Shown: in pieces, positions 42,928 through 50,951 of the stretch
How the letters are laid out: each line of letters opens with the position of its first letter
Numbering within the stretch: position 1 is the first letter of the stretch
NCBI RefSeq assembly: GCF_004804335.1
Contig: NZ_SRXY01000007.1
Location: 124,001 to 188,000 of the forward strand
Origin: Pacificoceanicola onchidii
GTDB taxonomy: Bacteria; Pseudomonadota; Alphaproteobacteria; Rhodobacterales; Rhodobacteraceae
Direction of reading: 5' to 3'
DNA length: 64,000 bases
Position numbers and translations under genes: made by a program
The notes under the pieces: model-generated
The model's database searches: none
What the model was told of the DNA's origin: nothing
Seen by the model: only the letters and a program-made list of their open reading frames with translations

Positions 42928-44189
42928 TCGTTTTCCTGATTTACGCGGCGATTTTCGTCATCTCCTTCTTTGTCGTGAAATACGTGGTTCAAAAGGCCAC
43001 CAACGATTTCACCTCGCTCAAGACCGTGACCTTCGGGGATGAATCGGCGGTCAAACCGAACCGGGTGGCGAGCGTCATCTCGGTGCTGACCATCTTCCTG
43101 CTCTGGGGTGCGTTTACCGGCTCCAAGCTGGTGCCAAGTTTTGTGCATGCTCCGGGGCCTTTTGTGGGCGACGCGACGTTCACCTACACGGCTGAAGCGG
43201 ACGGTGTGGAGGCGGACGATGCCACAGTGACCGTCCGGGTATTCCAGGTTGGCACCGATGTCGAAGCTCCGGCGGTCGAGCCGGGCGAAGGCTGGGCCAA
43301 AAATGACGCGGACACAGTGGGCGCGTGGCGTTCGGGCCTGATCCGCGTGGACAAGAACGACGAAAAGTCTCGTGGCGAAGGACACAAGGTGGTTGCGGTC
43401 AACGGCGAGCCGATTGCGCCGGGCGGTTCTGTTCAGACAGAGTTTGGTCGCATCGGCATGTCGCCGAAAGGCTCGCTCAACTTCGAGCCGAACAAGGGTT
43501 GGCAGATGGAGCCGATCTGGCTGCCGCCGCCCGAAGCCGTGCTCAAGCGCATGGGCGAGATTGCCAGCGAAGGCTACCGCGACAGCACGCTTTGGGAACA
43601 CCTGGGCTATTCGCTCTTCCGGGTTGTCATCGGGTTCTTCTTCGGCGCGCTGGTCGGTATCCCGCTCGGCTATGCCATGGGCCTCAGCAACTGGTTCCGC
43701 GGCTGGTTTGATCCGATTGTCGAGTTCATGCGCCCGGTGCCGCCCTTGGCCCTGATCCCGCTGGTGATCATCTGGGCGGGTATTGGCGAGACGGGCAAGA
43801 TCATCTTGCTGTTCCTCGCGGCGCTCTGGATCATGGCCATCGCGGCGCGGGCCGGGGTGTCTGGCGTGGCGATCTCGAAAGTGCATGCGGCTTATTCGCT
43901 CGGTGCCAGCAAGTTTCAGATCATGCGTCACGTGATCGTGCCCAACTCCCTGCCGGAGATTTTCACCGGTGCGCGGGTTGCGATGGGGGTCTGCTGGGGC
44001 ACGGTTGTGGCCGCTGAACTGGTCGCCGCTGAAAAAGGCGCGGGCATGATGATCATGGTCGCCTCCAAGTTCCAGCTGACCGACATCGTGATCATGGGGA
44101 TCATCCTGATCGGGATCATCGGTTTCGGGATCGATATCCTGATGCGTCTGGCAGAAAAGGCTCTGGTGCCTTGGAAGGGCCGGATCTGA
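42924..44189 (+). CDS. tauC: Taurine ABC transporter permease with extra periplasmic domain
   Basis: A 421-residue permease; E. coli TauC has about 275. The last about 260 residues are a normal permease core with EAA loop AYSLGASKFQIMRHVIVPNS. The N-terminal about 160 residues hold two more membrane segments (about 3-22 and 50-68) and between the second one and the core a soluble segment (about 70-175) with beta-like text such as ATFTYTAEADGVEADDATVTVRVFQ. It matches no domain I know. It is coupled to tauB by ATGA and followed by a strong terminator. Confidence 0.88.
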   Translation: MIVFLIYAAIFVISFFVVKYVVQKATNDFTSLKTVTFGDESAVKPNRVASVISVLTIFLLWGAFTGSKLVPSFVHAPGPFVGDATFTYTAEADGVEADDATVTVRVFQVGTDVEAPAVEPGEGWAKNDADTVGAWRSGLIRVDKNDEKSRGEGHKVVAVNGEPIAPGGSVQTEFGRIGMSPKGSLNFEPNKGWQMEPIWLPPPEAVLKRMGEIASEGYRDSTLWEHLGYSLFRVVIGFFFGALVGIPLGYAMGLSNWFRGWFDPIVEFMRPVPPLALIPLVIIWAGIGETGKIILLFLAALWIMAIAARAGVSGVAISKVHAAYSLGASKFQIMRHVIVPNSLPEIFTGARVAMGVCWGTVVAAELVAAEKGAGMMIMVASKFQLTDIVIMGIILIGIIGFGIDILMRLAEKALVPWKGRI

Positions 44190-44244
44190 TCGGCACCCCA
44201 CCTCATAAGCGAAGCGTCACTCCCGGTGAATGACGCAAGGAAAC

Positions 44245-44277
44245 AAGGGCCTGCGGCGACGCAGGCCCTTCTTTTTT
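44245..44277 (+). terminator. Terminator of the tauABC operon
   Basis: AAGGGCCTGCG (44245-44255) pairs with CGCAGGCCCTT (44260-44270), a perfect 11-bp stem with a GCGA tetraloop, followed by CTTTTTT. Confidence 0.95.
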
Positions 44278-44322
44278 GCGCGGGGCTGGGCTTATACTTC
44301 GGGGCAAAACCGGAGCAGCGCC

Positions 44323-45456
44323 ATGATCCCCGCAGCGACGCTTGGCCGTTTCACGTCCGCCTTGCCGTTCTTCTTGTCCTTCATCCTGATCCCGCTGGTC
44401 TGGATCGGTGCGATCAAGGGCGACCTTTGGGTTCTGATCACGCCGCTTTGCGCGTGGTACCTGTTTTCGGCGATTGATTATCTGGTGGGGCTGAACACCG
44501 AAAACGCGGACCCGCAAACTGGGGAAGAGCATCTTTACTGGTACAAACTGCTCACGCAGATCTGGGTGCCGCTGCAGTTCTTTACCCTCTTCGGACTGAT
44601 TGCCTATGTCAGCGGCTCCACGCATCTGAACGGCTGGGAAAAGCTTGGTGTATTCTTTGGCACCGGCATCATGACCGGGACGGTTGGCATCGTTTACGCG
44701 CATGAGCTCATGCATCAACGCAATACGCGCGAGCGTTGGCTGGGGGACATCCTGCTGGCGATGGTGCTTTATTCGCACTTCCGTTCCGAGCATCTGCTTG
44801 TGCATCACCGTTATGTCGGCACGCCCCGCGATCCGGTCACGGCGCGTTACAACGAAGGGTTCCATCGCTTCTACCCGAGGGTCCTGCGCGAGAGCCTGCT
44901 GTCTTCCTTCAAGGCCGAGAAAGACCTGCTCGCCCGCAAGCAAAAGCCATGGCACGACCGGCGCAATCCGTTCTGGCGCTATTGGGCGCTGCAGCTGGCG
45001 ATGCTGGGTCTGGCCTTTGCCGTCGGCGGCTGGGGCGGGCTGTTCATGTTTGTTGGGCAGGCCGGTGTCGCGATCTGGCAGTTGGAAGTGGTCAACTACG
45101 TCGAGCACTACGGGCTGACGCGCAAACACCTTGGGGATGGCAAATATGAACATGTCCTGCCGCGCCATTCGTGGAATGCGGCGCACAAGGCGACGAATTG
45201 GCTGATGATCAACCTGCAGCGCCATTCGGATCATCACTACAAGCCGGACCGGCGCTTTCCCTTGCTTCAGAATTACTCTGAAGACGAGGCACCGCAACTG
45301 CCTTTCGGCTATCCGCTGATGGCGATCAGCGCGATGATCCCGCCGCTCTGGCGACGGGTGATGAACCCCAAGGTGCGGGCCTGGCGCACGCGGTACTACC
45401 CGGAAATCGAAGATTGGGCGGCGTACAACAAGGGCCGCACACCCCTGCCGCGTTAA
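44323..45456 (+). CDS. alkB: Alkane 1-monooxygenase
   Basis: A 377-residue integral membrane di-iron enzyme hydroxylating medium-chain n-alkanes at the terminal carbon. The three histidine boxes are present: AHELMHQRN, EHLLVHHRYVGTPRDPVTA and LQRHSDHHYKPDRRF; NYVEHYGLTR is the added conserved box of AlkB. About six membrane helices. Electron partners rubredoxin and rubredoxin reductase are not in the window. ATG 44323 with GGAG upstream is preferred over an earlier in-frame start inside the preceding terminator. Confidence 0.92.
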   Translation: MIPAATLGRFTSALPFFLSFILIPLVWIGAIKGDLWVLITPLCAWYLFSAIDYLVGLNTENADPQTGEEHLYWYKLLTQIWVPLQFFTLFGLIAYVSGSTHLNGWEKLGVFFGTGIMTGTVGIVYAHELMHQRNTRERWLGDILLAMVLYSHFRSEHLLVHHRYVGTPRDPVTARYNEGFHRFYPRVLRESLLSSFKAEKDLLARKQKPWHDRRNPFWRYWALQLAMLGLAFAVGGWGGLFMFVGQAGVAIWQLEVVNYVEHYGLTRKHLGDGKYEHVLPRHSWNAAHKATNWLMINLQRHSDHHYKPDRRFPLLQNYSEDEAPQLPFGYPLMAISAMIPPLWRRVMNPKVRAWRTRYYPEIEDWAAYNKGRTPLPR

Positions 45457-45480
45457 GCGTGCTGCGGTGCAGCATGGTCG

Positions 45481-45501
45481 CACCCCGATCATGGCGGGGT
45501 G
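45481..45501 (+). other. Hairpin between alkB and ppaC
   Basis: CACCCCG (45481-45487) pairs with CGGGGTG (45495-45501), without a T-run. A smaller GCTGC/GCAGC stem lies just before it. It could be a weak alkB terminator. Confidence 0.4.
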
Positions 45502-45562
45502 ACATATGAAGCCGGCACAGGTAAAGGGGCGTCAAAACACCCATTCGCATGTGAGGATTCCC

Positions 45563-46483
45563 ATGACCACGCAGGTTTTCGGCCACAAAAGCCCCGACAC
45601 CGACAGCACCGGCAGCCCGATCATCTGGGCCTGGTATCTCAACGAAATCAAAGGCGAAGCGGCCAAGCCGGTTCTGCTGGGCGAGCCGAACACCGAGGCG
45701 GCCTTCGTGCTTGAGCGCTGGAACCTCGACAAGCCGGAAATCATCGCGGACGTCGAAGCGGACGCACCGGTTGTCATCGTTGACACCAACAACCCGGCCG
45801 AGCTTCCCGAGAGCATCAACAGCGCCGACATCCGCGCGATCATCGATCACCACAAGCTGGTCGGCGGTCTGGAAACCAAAGGCCCGATCGACATCACCGT
45901 GCGTCCGCTCGCCTGCACCGCGACGATCATGCACGACCTGATGGGTGACGACGCGGCCAAGATGCCCGAAGCCATCAAAGGCGCGGCCCTGTCCTGCATC
46001 CTCTCCGACACGCTGGAGTTCCGCTCGCCGACCACCACGGACCACGACAAGGCCGTGGCCGAGAAGCTGGCCGCCGATCTGGGCGTCTCCATCGCTGACT
46101 ACGCGGCTGAGCTGTTTGCAGCCAAGTCCGACGTGTCCGCTTTCTCCGATGCCGAGCTGATCCGCATGGACTCCAAGGAATACGAAGTCGACGGCACCAA
46201 GTTCCGCGTCTCCGTTCTGGAAACCACCGCACCGGCCATCCCGCTCGATCGCAAAGCCAGCCTGATGGAAACCTACAAAACCGTCTGTGCCGAAGATGGC
46301 GTGGATGAGGTTCTGCTGTTCGTTGTCGACATCATCAAAGAAGAAGCGACCCTTCTGGTGCCGAACGATCTGGTCAAAGGCGTGGCCGAAAAGAGCTTTG
46401 GCGCGACGGTTTCGGGCGACACGGTTGTTCTGCCGGGCATCATGAGCCGCAAGAAGCAGATTATCCCGAACCTCAAGGTCTGA
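45563..46483 (+). CDS. ppaC: Manganese-dependent inorganic pyrophosphatase
   Basis: A 306-residue family II pyrophosphatase of the DHH superfamily, splitting pyrophosphate to phosphate and so driving biosynthesis. Metal-site motifs are GHKSPDTDS (near residue 9), VDTNNPAE, IDHHKLVGG and SDTLEFRSPTTT; the C-terminal domain ends SRKKQIIPNL with the substrate-binding Arg and Lys. Length is normal. ATG 45563 has GAGGA upstream; an upstream in-frame start at 45506 has none. It converges with sfsA over a shared terminator. Confidence 0.94.
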   Translation: MTTQVFGHKSPDTDSTGSPIIWAWYLNEIKGEAAKPVLLGEPNTEAAFVLERWNLDKPEIIADVEADAPVVIVDTNNPAELPESINSADIRAIIDHHKLVGGLETKGPIDITVRPLACTATIMHDLMGDDAAKMPEAIKGAALSCILSDTLEFRSPTTTDHDKAVAEKLAADLGVSIADYAAELFAAKSDVSAFSDAELIRMDSKEYEVDGTKFRVSVLETTAPAIPLDRKASLMETYKTVCAEDGVDEVLLFVVDIIKEEATLLVPNDLVKGVAEKSFGATVSGDTVVLPGIMSRKKQIIPNLKV

Positions 46484-46498
46484 GATTGCTCAGGTTCT

Positions 46499-46520
46499 GA
46501 GTATTTTCGCCAAGAAAAAG
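46499..46520 (-). repeat. Dispersed 3'-end repeat, copy D (short)
   Basis: GAGTATTTTCGCCAAGAAAA has the core layout of copies A-C but without their flanking GC hairpins. It lies between the ppaC and sfsA stops, next to the terminator. Confidence 0.45.
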
Positions 46521-46526
46521 CACGAA

Positions 46527-46554
46527 AGGCCTTCGCAAAAGCGGAGGCCTTTTT
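46527..46554. terminator. Bidirectional terminator of ppaC and sfsA
   Basis: AGGCCTTCGC (46527-46536) pairs with GCGGAGGCCT (46541-46550), loop AAAA, then TTTT. The upstream AAA run gives Ts on the other strand, so it serves both convergent genes. Confidence 0.9.
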
Positions 46555-47259
46555 CTATGCCTCGAAGGGGAGAGGATTGCCAAGGGTGACGCCTGCCGGG
46601 CTGATCCGACAATCGAAGCAGAGGATTTCGACACCTTTCGCGCGGGCCTCGGCACAGGCGTTTGCGTAGGTCGGATCAATGTCCGAAGCGAGGCTGACAG
46701 AGGTGCAATCGGTGCGCTGGACAAGGTAGAGCATGACAGCGCGGTGCCCGGCCTGTGCCATGTTGGCCAGCTCATTGAGATGCTTGGTGCCGCGCGCGGT
46801 GACACTGTCGGGAAACTCGGCAAGGCCGTTTGTGCGAGAGAGGGTGACAGATTTCACCTCGACATAGGCATCTGGGCGGGCGTCATCCGAAAGCAGGAAG
46901 TCGATGCGGGAGTTCTCTCCGTATTTGACCTCCGGACGGACCATTGCATACCCATCCAGCCCCGGCACATCGCCCGCCATCAGCGCCGCCTTGAGCATCC
47001 GGTTCGGCACGCCCGTATCAACACCGGTGAAATGCCCGCCTTCATGTTCCACCAACCGCCATGCGAATTTCAGCTTTTTCTTGGGATCATCGTTCGGCTC
47101 CAGCCAGATCCGCAGTCCCTCGTCCTTGAGCCCCAACATCGAGCCGGGGTTGGCCACATGGGCCGTAATCTCGCGGCCATCCTCCAAAAGGCAATCCGCC
47201 AGGAAGCGTTTGTAGCGGCGAATAAGCGTGGCGGGGATGAGGTCGGTTTGAAAGCGCAT
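46555..47259 (-). CDS. sfsA: Sugar fermentation stimulation protein homologue
   Basis: A 234-residue SfsA family protein with an OB-like N-terminal part and a nuclease-like fold; in E. coli it was reported to bind DNA and stimulate maltose gene expression, and its real role is unclear. Conserved text: LIRRYKRFLADCLL, AHVANPGSMLGL, NSRIDFLLSDD, AYVEVKSVTL and FPDSVTARGTKHLNEL. The last three carry the Asp/Glu/Lys triad of a PD-(D/E)xK nuclease. It is divergent from the cinA-type gene across 46 bp. Confidence 0.93.
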   Translation of the reverse strand: MRFQTDLIPATLIRRYKRFLADCLLEDGREITAHVANPGSMLGLKDEGLRIWLEPNDDPKKKLKFAWRLVEHEGGHFTGVDTGVPNRMLKAALMAGDVPGLDGYAMVRPEVKYGENSRIDFLLSDDARPDAYVEVKSVTLSRTNGLAEFPDSVTARGTKHLNELANMAQAGHRAVMLYLVQRTDCTSVSLASDIDPTYANACAEARAKGVEILCFDCRISPAGVTLGNPLPFEA

Positions 47260-47305
47260 GTCAGAGGGCTATACCGTGCATGAGACCCACGCAAGGAGCC
47301 GCCTC

Positions 47306-48031
47306 ATGTCCAACCCCACCGCCGCAATGCTTGTCATCGGAGACGAAATCCTGTCCGGGCGCACGCGCGATGCGAACATGCACTTTCTGGCGCAGGAGTT
47401 CACCAAGCACGGGGTGGATCTCAAGGAGGTCCGTGTGGTGTCTGACGACAAACCGGCGATCATCGATGCGCTGAATGCACTAAGGGCTGGATTTGACGTG
47501 GTGGTGACGTCAGGCGGCATCGGGCCAACCCATGACGACATCACCGCCGATTGCGTGGCCGAAGCCTTTGGCGCGCACATCGACGTGCGCGATGACGCGC
47601 GCGCGCTGCTTGCGGCGCATTATGAGCGGCAAGGCTCTGAGTTCAACACGGCGCGCCAGCGCATGGCGCGTATTCCCGATGGGGCCACGCTGATCGACAA
47701 TCCGGTCAGCATCGCGCCGGGCTTTTCCATGGAAAATGTGCATGTCATGGCCGGGGTGCCCGCCGTGTTTCAGGCCATGGTGGCCAGCCTTCTGCCCCAT
47801 ATCACCGGCGGCGCGCCACTGCTGAGCCAATCTTTGCGGATCATGCGGGGGGAAGGGGAAATCGCAGAGCCGCTCGGCGCACTGGCCGCACAGTACCCGG
47901 ATTTGTCCTTTGGCTCTTACCCGTTCCAGCGTGACGGAGTTTACGGGGCCAATGTGGTGGTGCGCGGGAGCGATGGGGCCAAGGTCGATCATGCCATGGC
48001 CGCCTTGTCCGCGCTTTTTCCGCAAACCTGA
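47306..48031 (+). CDS. CinA-type molybdopterin-binding domain protein
   Basis: A 241-residue protein with the MoaB/Mog-like fold found at the N-terminus of CinA: MLVIGDEILSGRTRDANMHFLA, TSGGIGPTHDDITADCVAEAFG and a C-terminal about 70-residue extension (SLRIMRGEGEIAEPLGALAAQYPDLSFGSYPF). The C-terminal NMN deamidase domain of full CinA is absent, as in the shorter alphaproteobacterial form. AAGGAG is 8 bases before ATG 47306. The role (competence/damage label, nucleotide repair) is not established for this form. Confidence 0.88.
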   Translation: MSNPTAAMLVIGDEILSGRTRDANMHFLAQEFTKHGVDLKEVRVVSDDKPAIIDALNALRAGFDVVVTSGGIGPTHDDITADCVAEAFGAHIDVRDDARALLAAHYERQGSEFNTARQRMARIPDGATLIDNPVSIAPGFSMENVHVMAGVPAVFQAMVASLLPHITGGAPLLSQSLRIMRGEGEIAEPLGALAAQYPDLSFGSYPFQRDGVYGANVVVRGSDGAKVDHAMAALSALFPQT

Positions 48032-48085
48032 AATTGCCGCATTCCGGTGATGGACAGTGCAGAAGCTGCGCGCCATAAACGGGGT

Positions 48086-48829
48086 GTGACTGATACAAAT
48101 CCTTCCAACGACCGGCTTTTTGCAGCCGTCAACGCCACTTGGCCCGCCGCCGCAACGGTCGAGGCCGGCCCTTGGGTGCTGCGCGAAGGACGGGGCGGGG
48201 GCAAACGCGTCTCTGCCGCATCTCCGGTTGGATCGTGGGATGAGGACGACATCTCCGCAGCGGAAAAATCCATGCGGTTGATGGGGCAGACCCCACTGTT
48301 TTCGCTCCGGCCCGAGGACGCGGCGCTTGACGCCACGCTGGCGGACCGCGGCTATGAATTGGTTGATTCCACAAACGTCTACGTGATCCCGGCCGCCGCC
48401 CTGACCGACAAACCGCTGCCGAGGGTTTGCGCCTTTACCGTCTGGGAGCCGCTCGCCATCATGCGGGAGATCTGGGAAACCGGGGGCATCGGCGAAGCCC
48501 GTCAGGCCGTCATGGAACGCGCGATGGGCCCCAAGACCGGTCTTTTTGGCCGGGTCTCCGACAAACCGGGCGGCAGCGGGTTCTGTGCCATTCACGATGG
48601 TATCGCCATGGTGCACGCGCTCGAAATCCTGCCGCAACAGCGCATGAAGGGGCTGGGCGGCTGGATGATGCGTGCGGCGGCGTTCTGGGCGGTCAGGAAC
48701 GGCGCGGACTGGCTCTCGATCCTGGTGACCAAGGCCAATGTGCCGGGCAATGCGCTTTATACCTCTCTTGGCATGCAGCGCGTGGGGGAGTACCACTATC
48801 GTATACTGCCGGATAGTGAAGAGACCTGA
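48086..48829 (+). CDS. GNAT-family N-acetyltransferase
   Basis: A 247-residue acetyltransferase with a degenerate N-terminal half (RLFAAVNATWPAA, EGRGGGKRVSAA) and a GNAT C-terminal half (EILPQQRMKGLGGWMMRAAAFWAVRNGADWLSILVTKANVPGNALYTSLGM), where QRMKGLG replaces the usual Q/RxxGxG/A loop. The start is uncertain: GTG 48086 fits the apparent domain boundary, while GTG 48047 and ATG 48050 are also in frame. It lies between the cinA-type and AhpD-like genes with short gaps, probably one operon. The substrate is unknown. Confidence 0.8.
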   Translation: MTDTNPSNDRLFAAVNATWPAAATVEAGPWVLREGRGGGKRVSAASPVGSWDEDDISAAEKSMRLMGQTPLFSLRPEDAALDATLADRGYELVDSTNVYVIPAAALTDKPLPRVCAFTVWEPLAIMREIWETGGIGEARQAVMERAMGPKTGLFGRVSDKPGGSGFCAIHDGIAMVHALEILPQQRMKGLGGWMMRAAAFWAVRNGADWLSILVTKANVPGNALYTSLGMQRVGEYHYRILPDSEET

Positions 48830-48834
48830 CCGAT

Positions 48835-49413
48835 TTGACCCAAGACACCTCAGACAGCCCGACCGCGCTCAACCTGCCCATGGCAGACCCATTGCCGCCC
48901 GAGACGCAGAAATACTTCGACATCTGCCAGGAGAAGCTTGGCATGGTGCCGAACGTGCTCCGGGCCTATGCCTTTGATGTTGAAAAGCTGAACACATTCA
49001 CGGCGCTGTACAACGACCTGATGCTTGGTGTGTCCGGTCTGAGCAAGCTGGAGCGGGAGATGATCGCCGTGGTGGTCTCTTCGGTGAACAAGTGTTTCTA
49101 CTGCCTGACCGCCCATGGCGCGGCGGTGCGCGAGCTTTCAGGCGATCCCAAGCTGGGCGAGATGCTGGTGATGAACTGGCGTGTGGCAGACCTCGATCAC
49201 CGCCAGCGCGCGATGCTGTCCTTTGCCGAGAAGATGACCAAGGCCAGCGCAGAAATCATGGAATATGACCGCGAAGCGCTGCGCGACGCGGGCTTTTCGG
49301 AGCGGGACATCTGGGACATCGCCAATGTCGCCGGGTTCTTCAATATGACAAACCGAGTGGCCAGTGCGACCGATATGCGTCCCAATGATGAATACCACGC
49401 GTCAGCGCGCTAA
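48835..49413 (+). CDS. Peroxidase-related protein (AhpD/carboxymuconolactone decarboxylase fold)
   Basis: A 192-residue AhpD-like protein. The family motif EREMIAVVVSSVNKCFYCLTAHG carries the redox pair Cys87 and Cys90 and the proton-relay His94, so it should have thiol peroxidase-like activity. The N-terminal LPPETQKYFDICQEKLGMVPNVLRAYA and the C-terminal NMTNRVASATDMRPNDEYH place it in the uncharacterised peroxidase-related group. The start is a TTG at 48835, 5 bp after the GNAT stop; no ATG occurs before residue 16. The OmpA-like gene starts inside its end. Confidence 0.88.
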   Translation: MTQDTSDSPTALNLPMADPLPPETQKYFDICQEKLGMVPNVLRAYAFDVEKLNTFTALYNDLMLGVSGLSKLEREMIAVVVSSVNKCFYCLTAHGAAVRELSGDPKLGEMLVMNWRVADLDHRQRAMLSFAEKMTKASAEIMEYDREALRDAGFSERDIWDIANVAGFFNMTNRVASATDMRPNDEYHASAR

Positions 49414-50323
49414 AGCGGCCGGGATTGTCTGGCTGCTCTGCGCCGGGGCAGGCATGGCGCAGGATCTGTCGCTGCCGAGCGGCGCCGTTGTGACGCGGGA
49501 GTTCACGCGTGATGCAGGGGCTTATGATCTGCCCATCGGCCCTTGGGCGGGTGAGGGCGGCGTGCCCGTCCGCCGCATCGAAGGCACGGTCAGCGCGCAA
49601 AGCTGGCGTATCGAAAGCAGCAGCCTCACACCGTTTCAGATCGTCGCGCCCATACGCGAAAAACTGGCGGAGGTTGGCTACGAGATTGTGCTCGATTGCG
49701 TGGCGCAGGGCTGCGGCGGGTTCGACTTCCGCTTTTCGACCTTTGTTCTGCCCGAACCGCAGATGTTTGTTGATTTGACGGACTTCATGGCGGTCTCCGC
49801 CGTGAACCCTGAAGGCAGCGCCGTGTCCTTACTGGCCAGCCGGGACGCGACCTCGGCCTATGTTCAGATTGTTCGTGTGGGCCAGGCTGCGGCCCTCGCA
49901 AGCACCAAGACCGATCTGGCCCCGGTCCGCAGCATGCCGGCTGCGGGCGACGTTGTCTCGCAACTGGAAAGCACCGGGTTTGCCATCCTGCGCGACATGG
50001 TATTTGAAACCGGCTCGTCTTCGCTTGGTGAGGGCAACGTGCCGTCTCTGGACGATATCGCGACCTACCTGCGCGCCAATCCTTCGCGGCAGATCCTCTT
50101 TGTCGGCCATACGGACGCCGTAGGATCGCTTAGTGGTAATCAGGCCCTGTCGAAGAAACGCGCCGAGTCCGCGGTTCGCTACCTGCGTGACCGGTTTGAC
50201 ATCCCTGCCGCGCAAATCGGCTCTGACGGCGTGGGGTTCCTCGCCCCGGTTGCCAGCAATCTGACCGCCGAAGGACGGGATGCCAACCGCCGTGTGGAGG
50301 CGGTTCTGATCTCAACTCAGTAA
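49388..50323 (+). CDS. OmpA-family protein
   Basis: A 311-residue exported protein. A short Sec signal (about 1-24, GIVWLLCAGAGMA-QD) precedes a roughly 175-residue domain I do not recognise and a C-terminal OmpA domain (about 210-311) with DMVFETGSSSL, ILFVGHTDAVGSLSGNQALSKKRAESAVRYL and GRDANRRVEAVL, which would bind peptidoglycan. It overlaps the AhpD-like gene by 26 bp; ATG 49388 directly follows another ATG at 49385. It is convergent with the DUF2937 gene, 7 bp between stops. Confidence 0.87.
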   Translation: MNTTRQRAKAAGIVWLLCAGAGMAQDLSLPSGAVVTREFTRDAGAYDLPIGPWAGEGGVPVRRIEGTVSAQSWRIESSSLTPFQIVAPIREKLAEVGYEIVLDCVAQGCGGFDFRFSTFVLPEPQMFVDLTDFMAVSAVNPEGSAVSLLASRDATSAYVQIVRVGQAAALASTKTDLAPVRSMPAAGDVVSQLESTGFAILRDMVFETGSSSLGEGNVPSLDDIATYLRANPSRQILFVGHTDAVGSLSGNQALSKKRAESAVRYLRDRFDIPAAQIGSDGVGFLAPVASNLTAEGRDANRRVEAVLISTQ

Positions 50324-50330
50324 TGCTGCC

Positions 50331-50846
50331 CTAGGCAGGCTTGCGTCGGAACAGGCTGGTAAAACTCGACCAGGCACCGGCGAGGAAGGCAAACAGCGCG
50401 TTAAGCCCGAGCCAACCCGCCACGAACCCGCTCCCGGCAAACACCGCCCCTTCGAAGGTGACGGGCGCGGCGGGTTTGTAGGTGGACATCGCCCGCTCCG
50501 CAATGTCGCGATCACCCAGATGGGTGGCCAGCTTGGCCCGCATGAAAGGCCCCGCGCCCTGCAAGGTGGCAAGATCGGCGCTCAGACGATCATGCCGGGC
50601 GATATCGCTGCGCATATTGTCCGCCTGTTTCTCGCTCAGCGGGCCTTCTTCGCCCAGCCGTACGAGCAGTTCATCGAGCGTCAGCCCAACCTTTTCGGCG
50701 TCCGTTTCATAGCGGGTGACTTGCCGGGACAGCTCGTCAACCGCGCCGCCAAGGCGCTGCATGTACTGTTGAGAATACTCCGGAAACTGCGAAAAGGCGG
50801 CTGCACCGCTGACGCCGCCCGCCAAGGCCAGGGTTCGCAAAATCAT
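50331..50846 (-). CDS. DUF2937 family membrane protein
   Basis: A 171-residue protein with an N-terminal hydrophobic stretch (LRTLALAGGVSGAAAF), a long helical, charged middle (about 20-105: FSQFPEYSQQYMQRLGGAVDELSRQV is the family signature) and a C-terminal membrane segment (about 132-160) ending in RRKPA. DUF2937 function is unknown. TAGGAGT lies 9 bases before the ATG. It stands alone, 105 bp from the next minus-strand gene. Confidence 0.83.
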   Translation of the reverse strand: MILRTLALAGGVSGAAAFSQFPEYSQQYMQRLGGAVDELSRQVTRYETDAEKVGLTLDELLVRLGEEGPLSEKQADNMRSDIARHDRLSADLATLQGAGPFMRAKLATHLGDRDIAERAMSTYKPAAPVTFEGAVFAGSGFVAGWLGLNALFAFLAGAWSSFTSLFRRKPA

Positions 50847-50951
50847 GCCCCATACTCCTACTCAAGCCCGCGCTCTTTTGCAGTCATGGCGCGTGCGCGC
50901 AGTCTAACACAGGGGAAAAGCGGTGACTAACGCCCCGTTAAACCACTTTGA

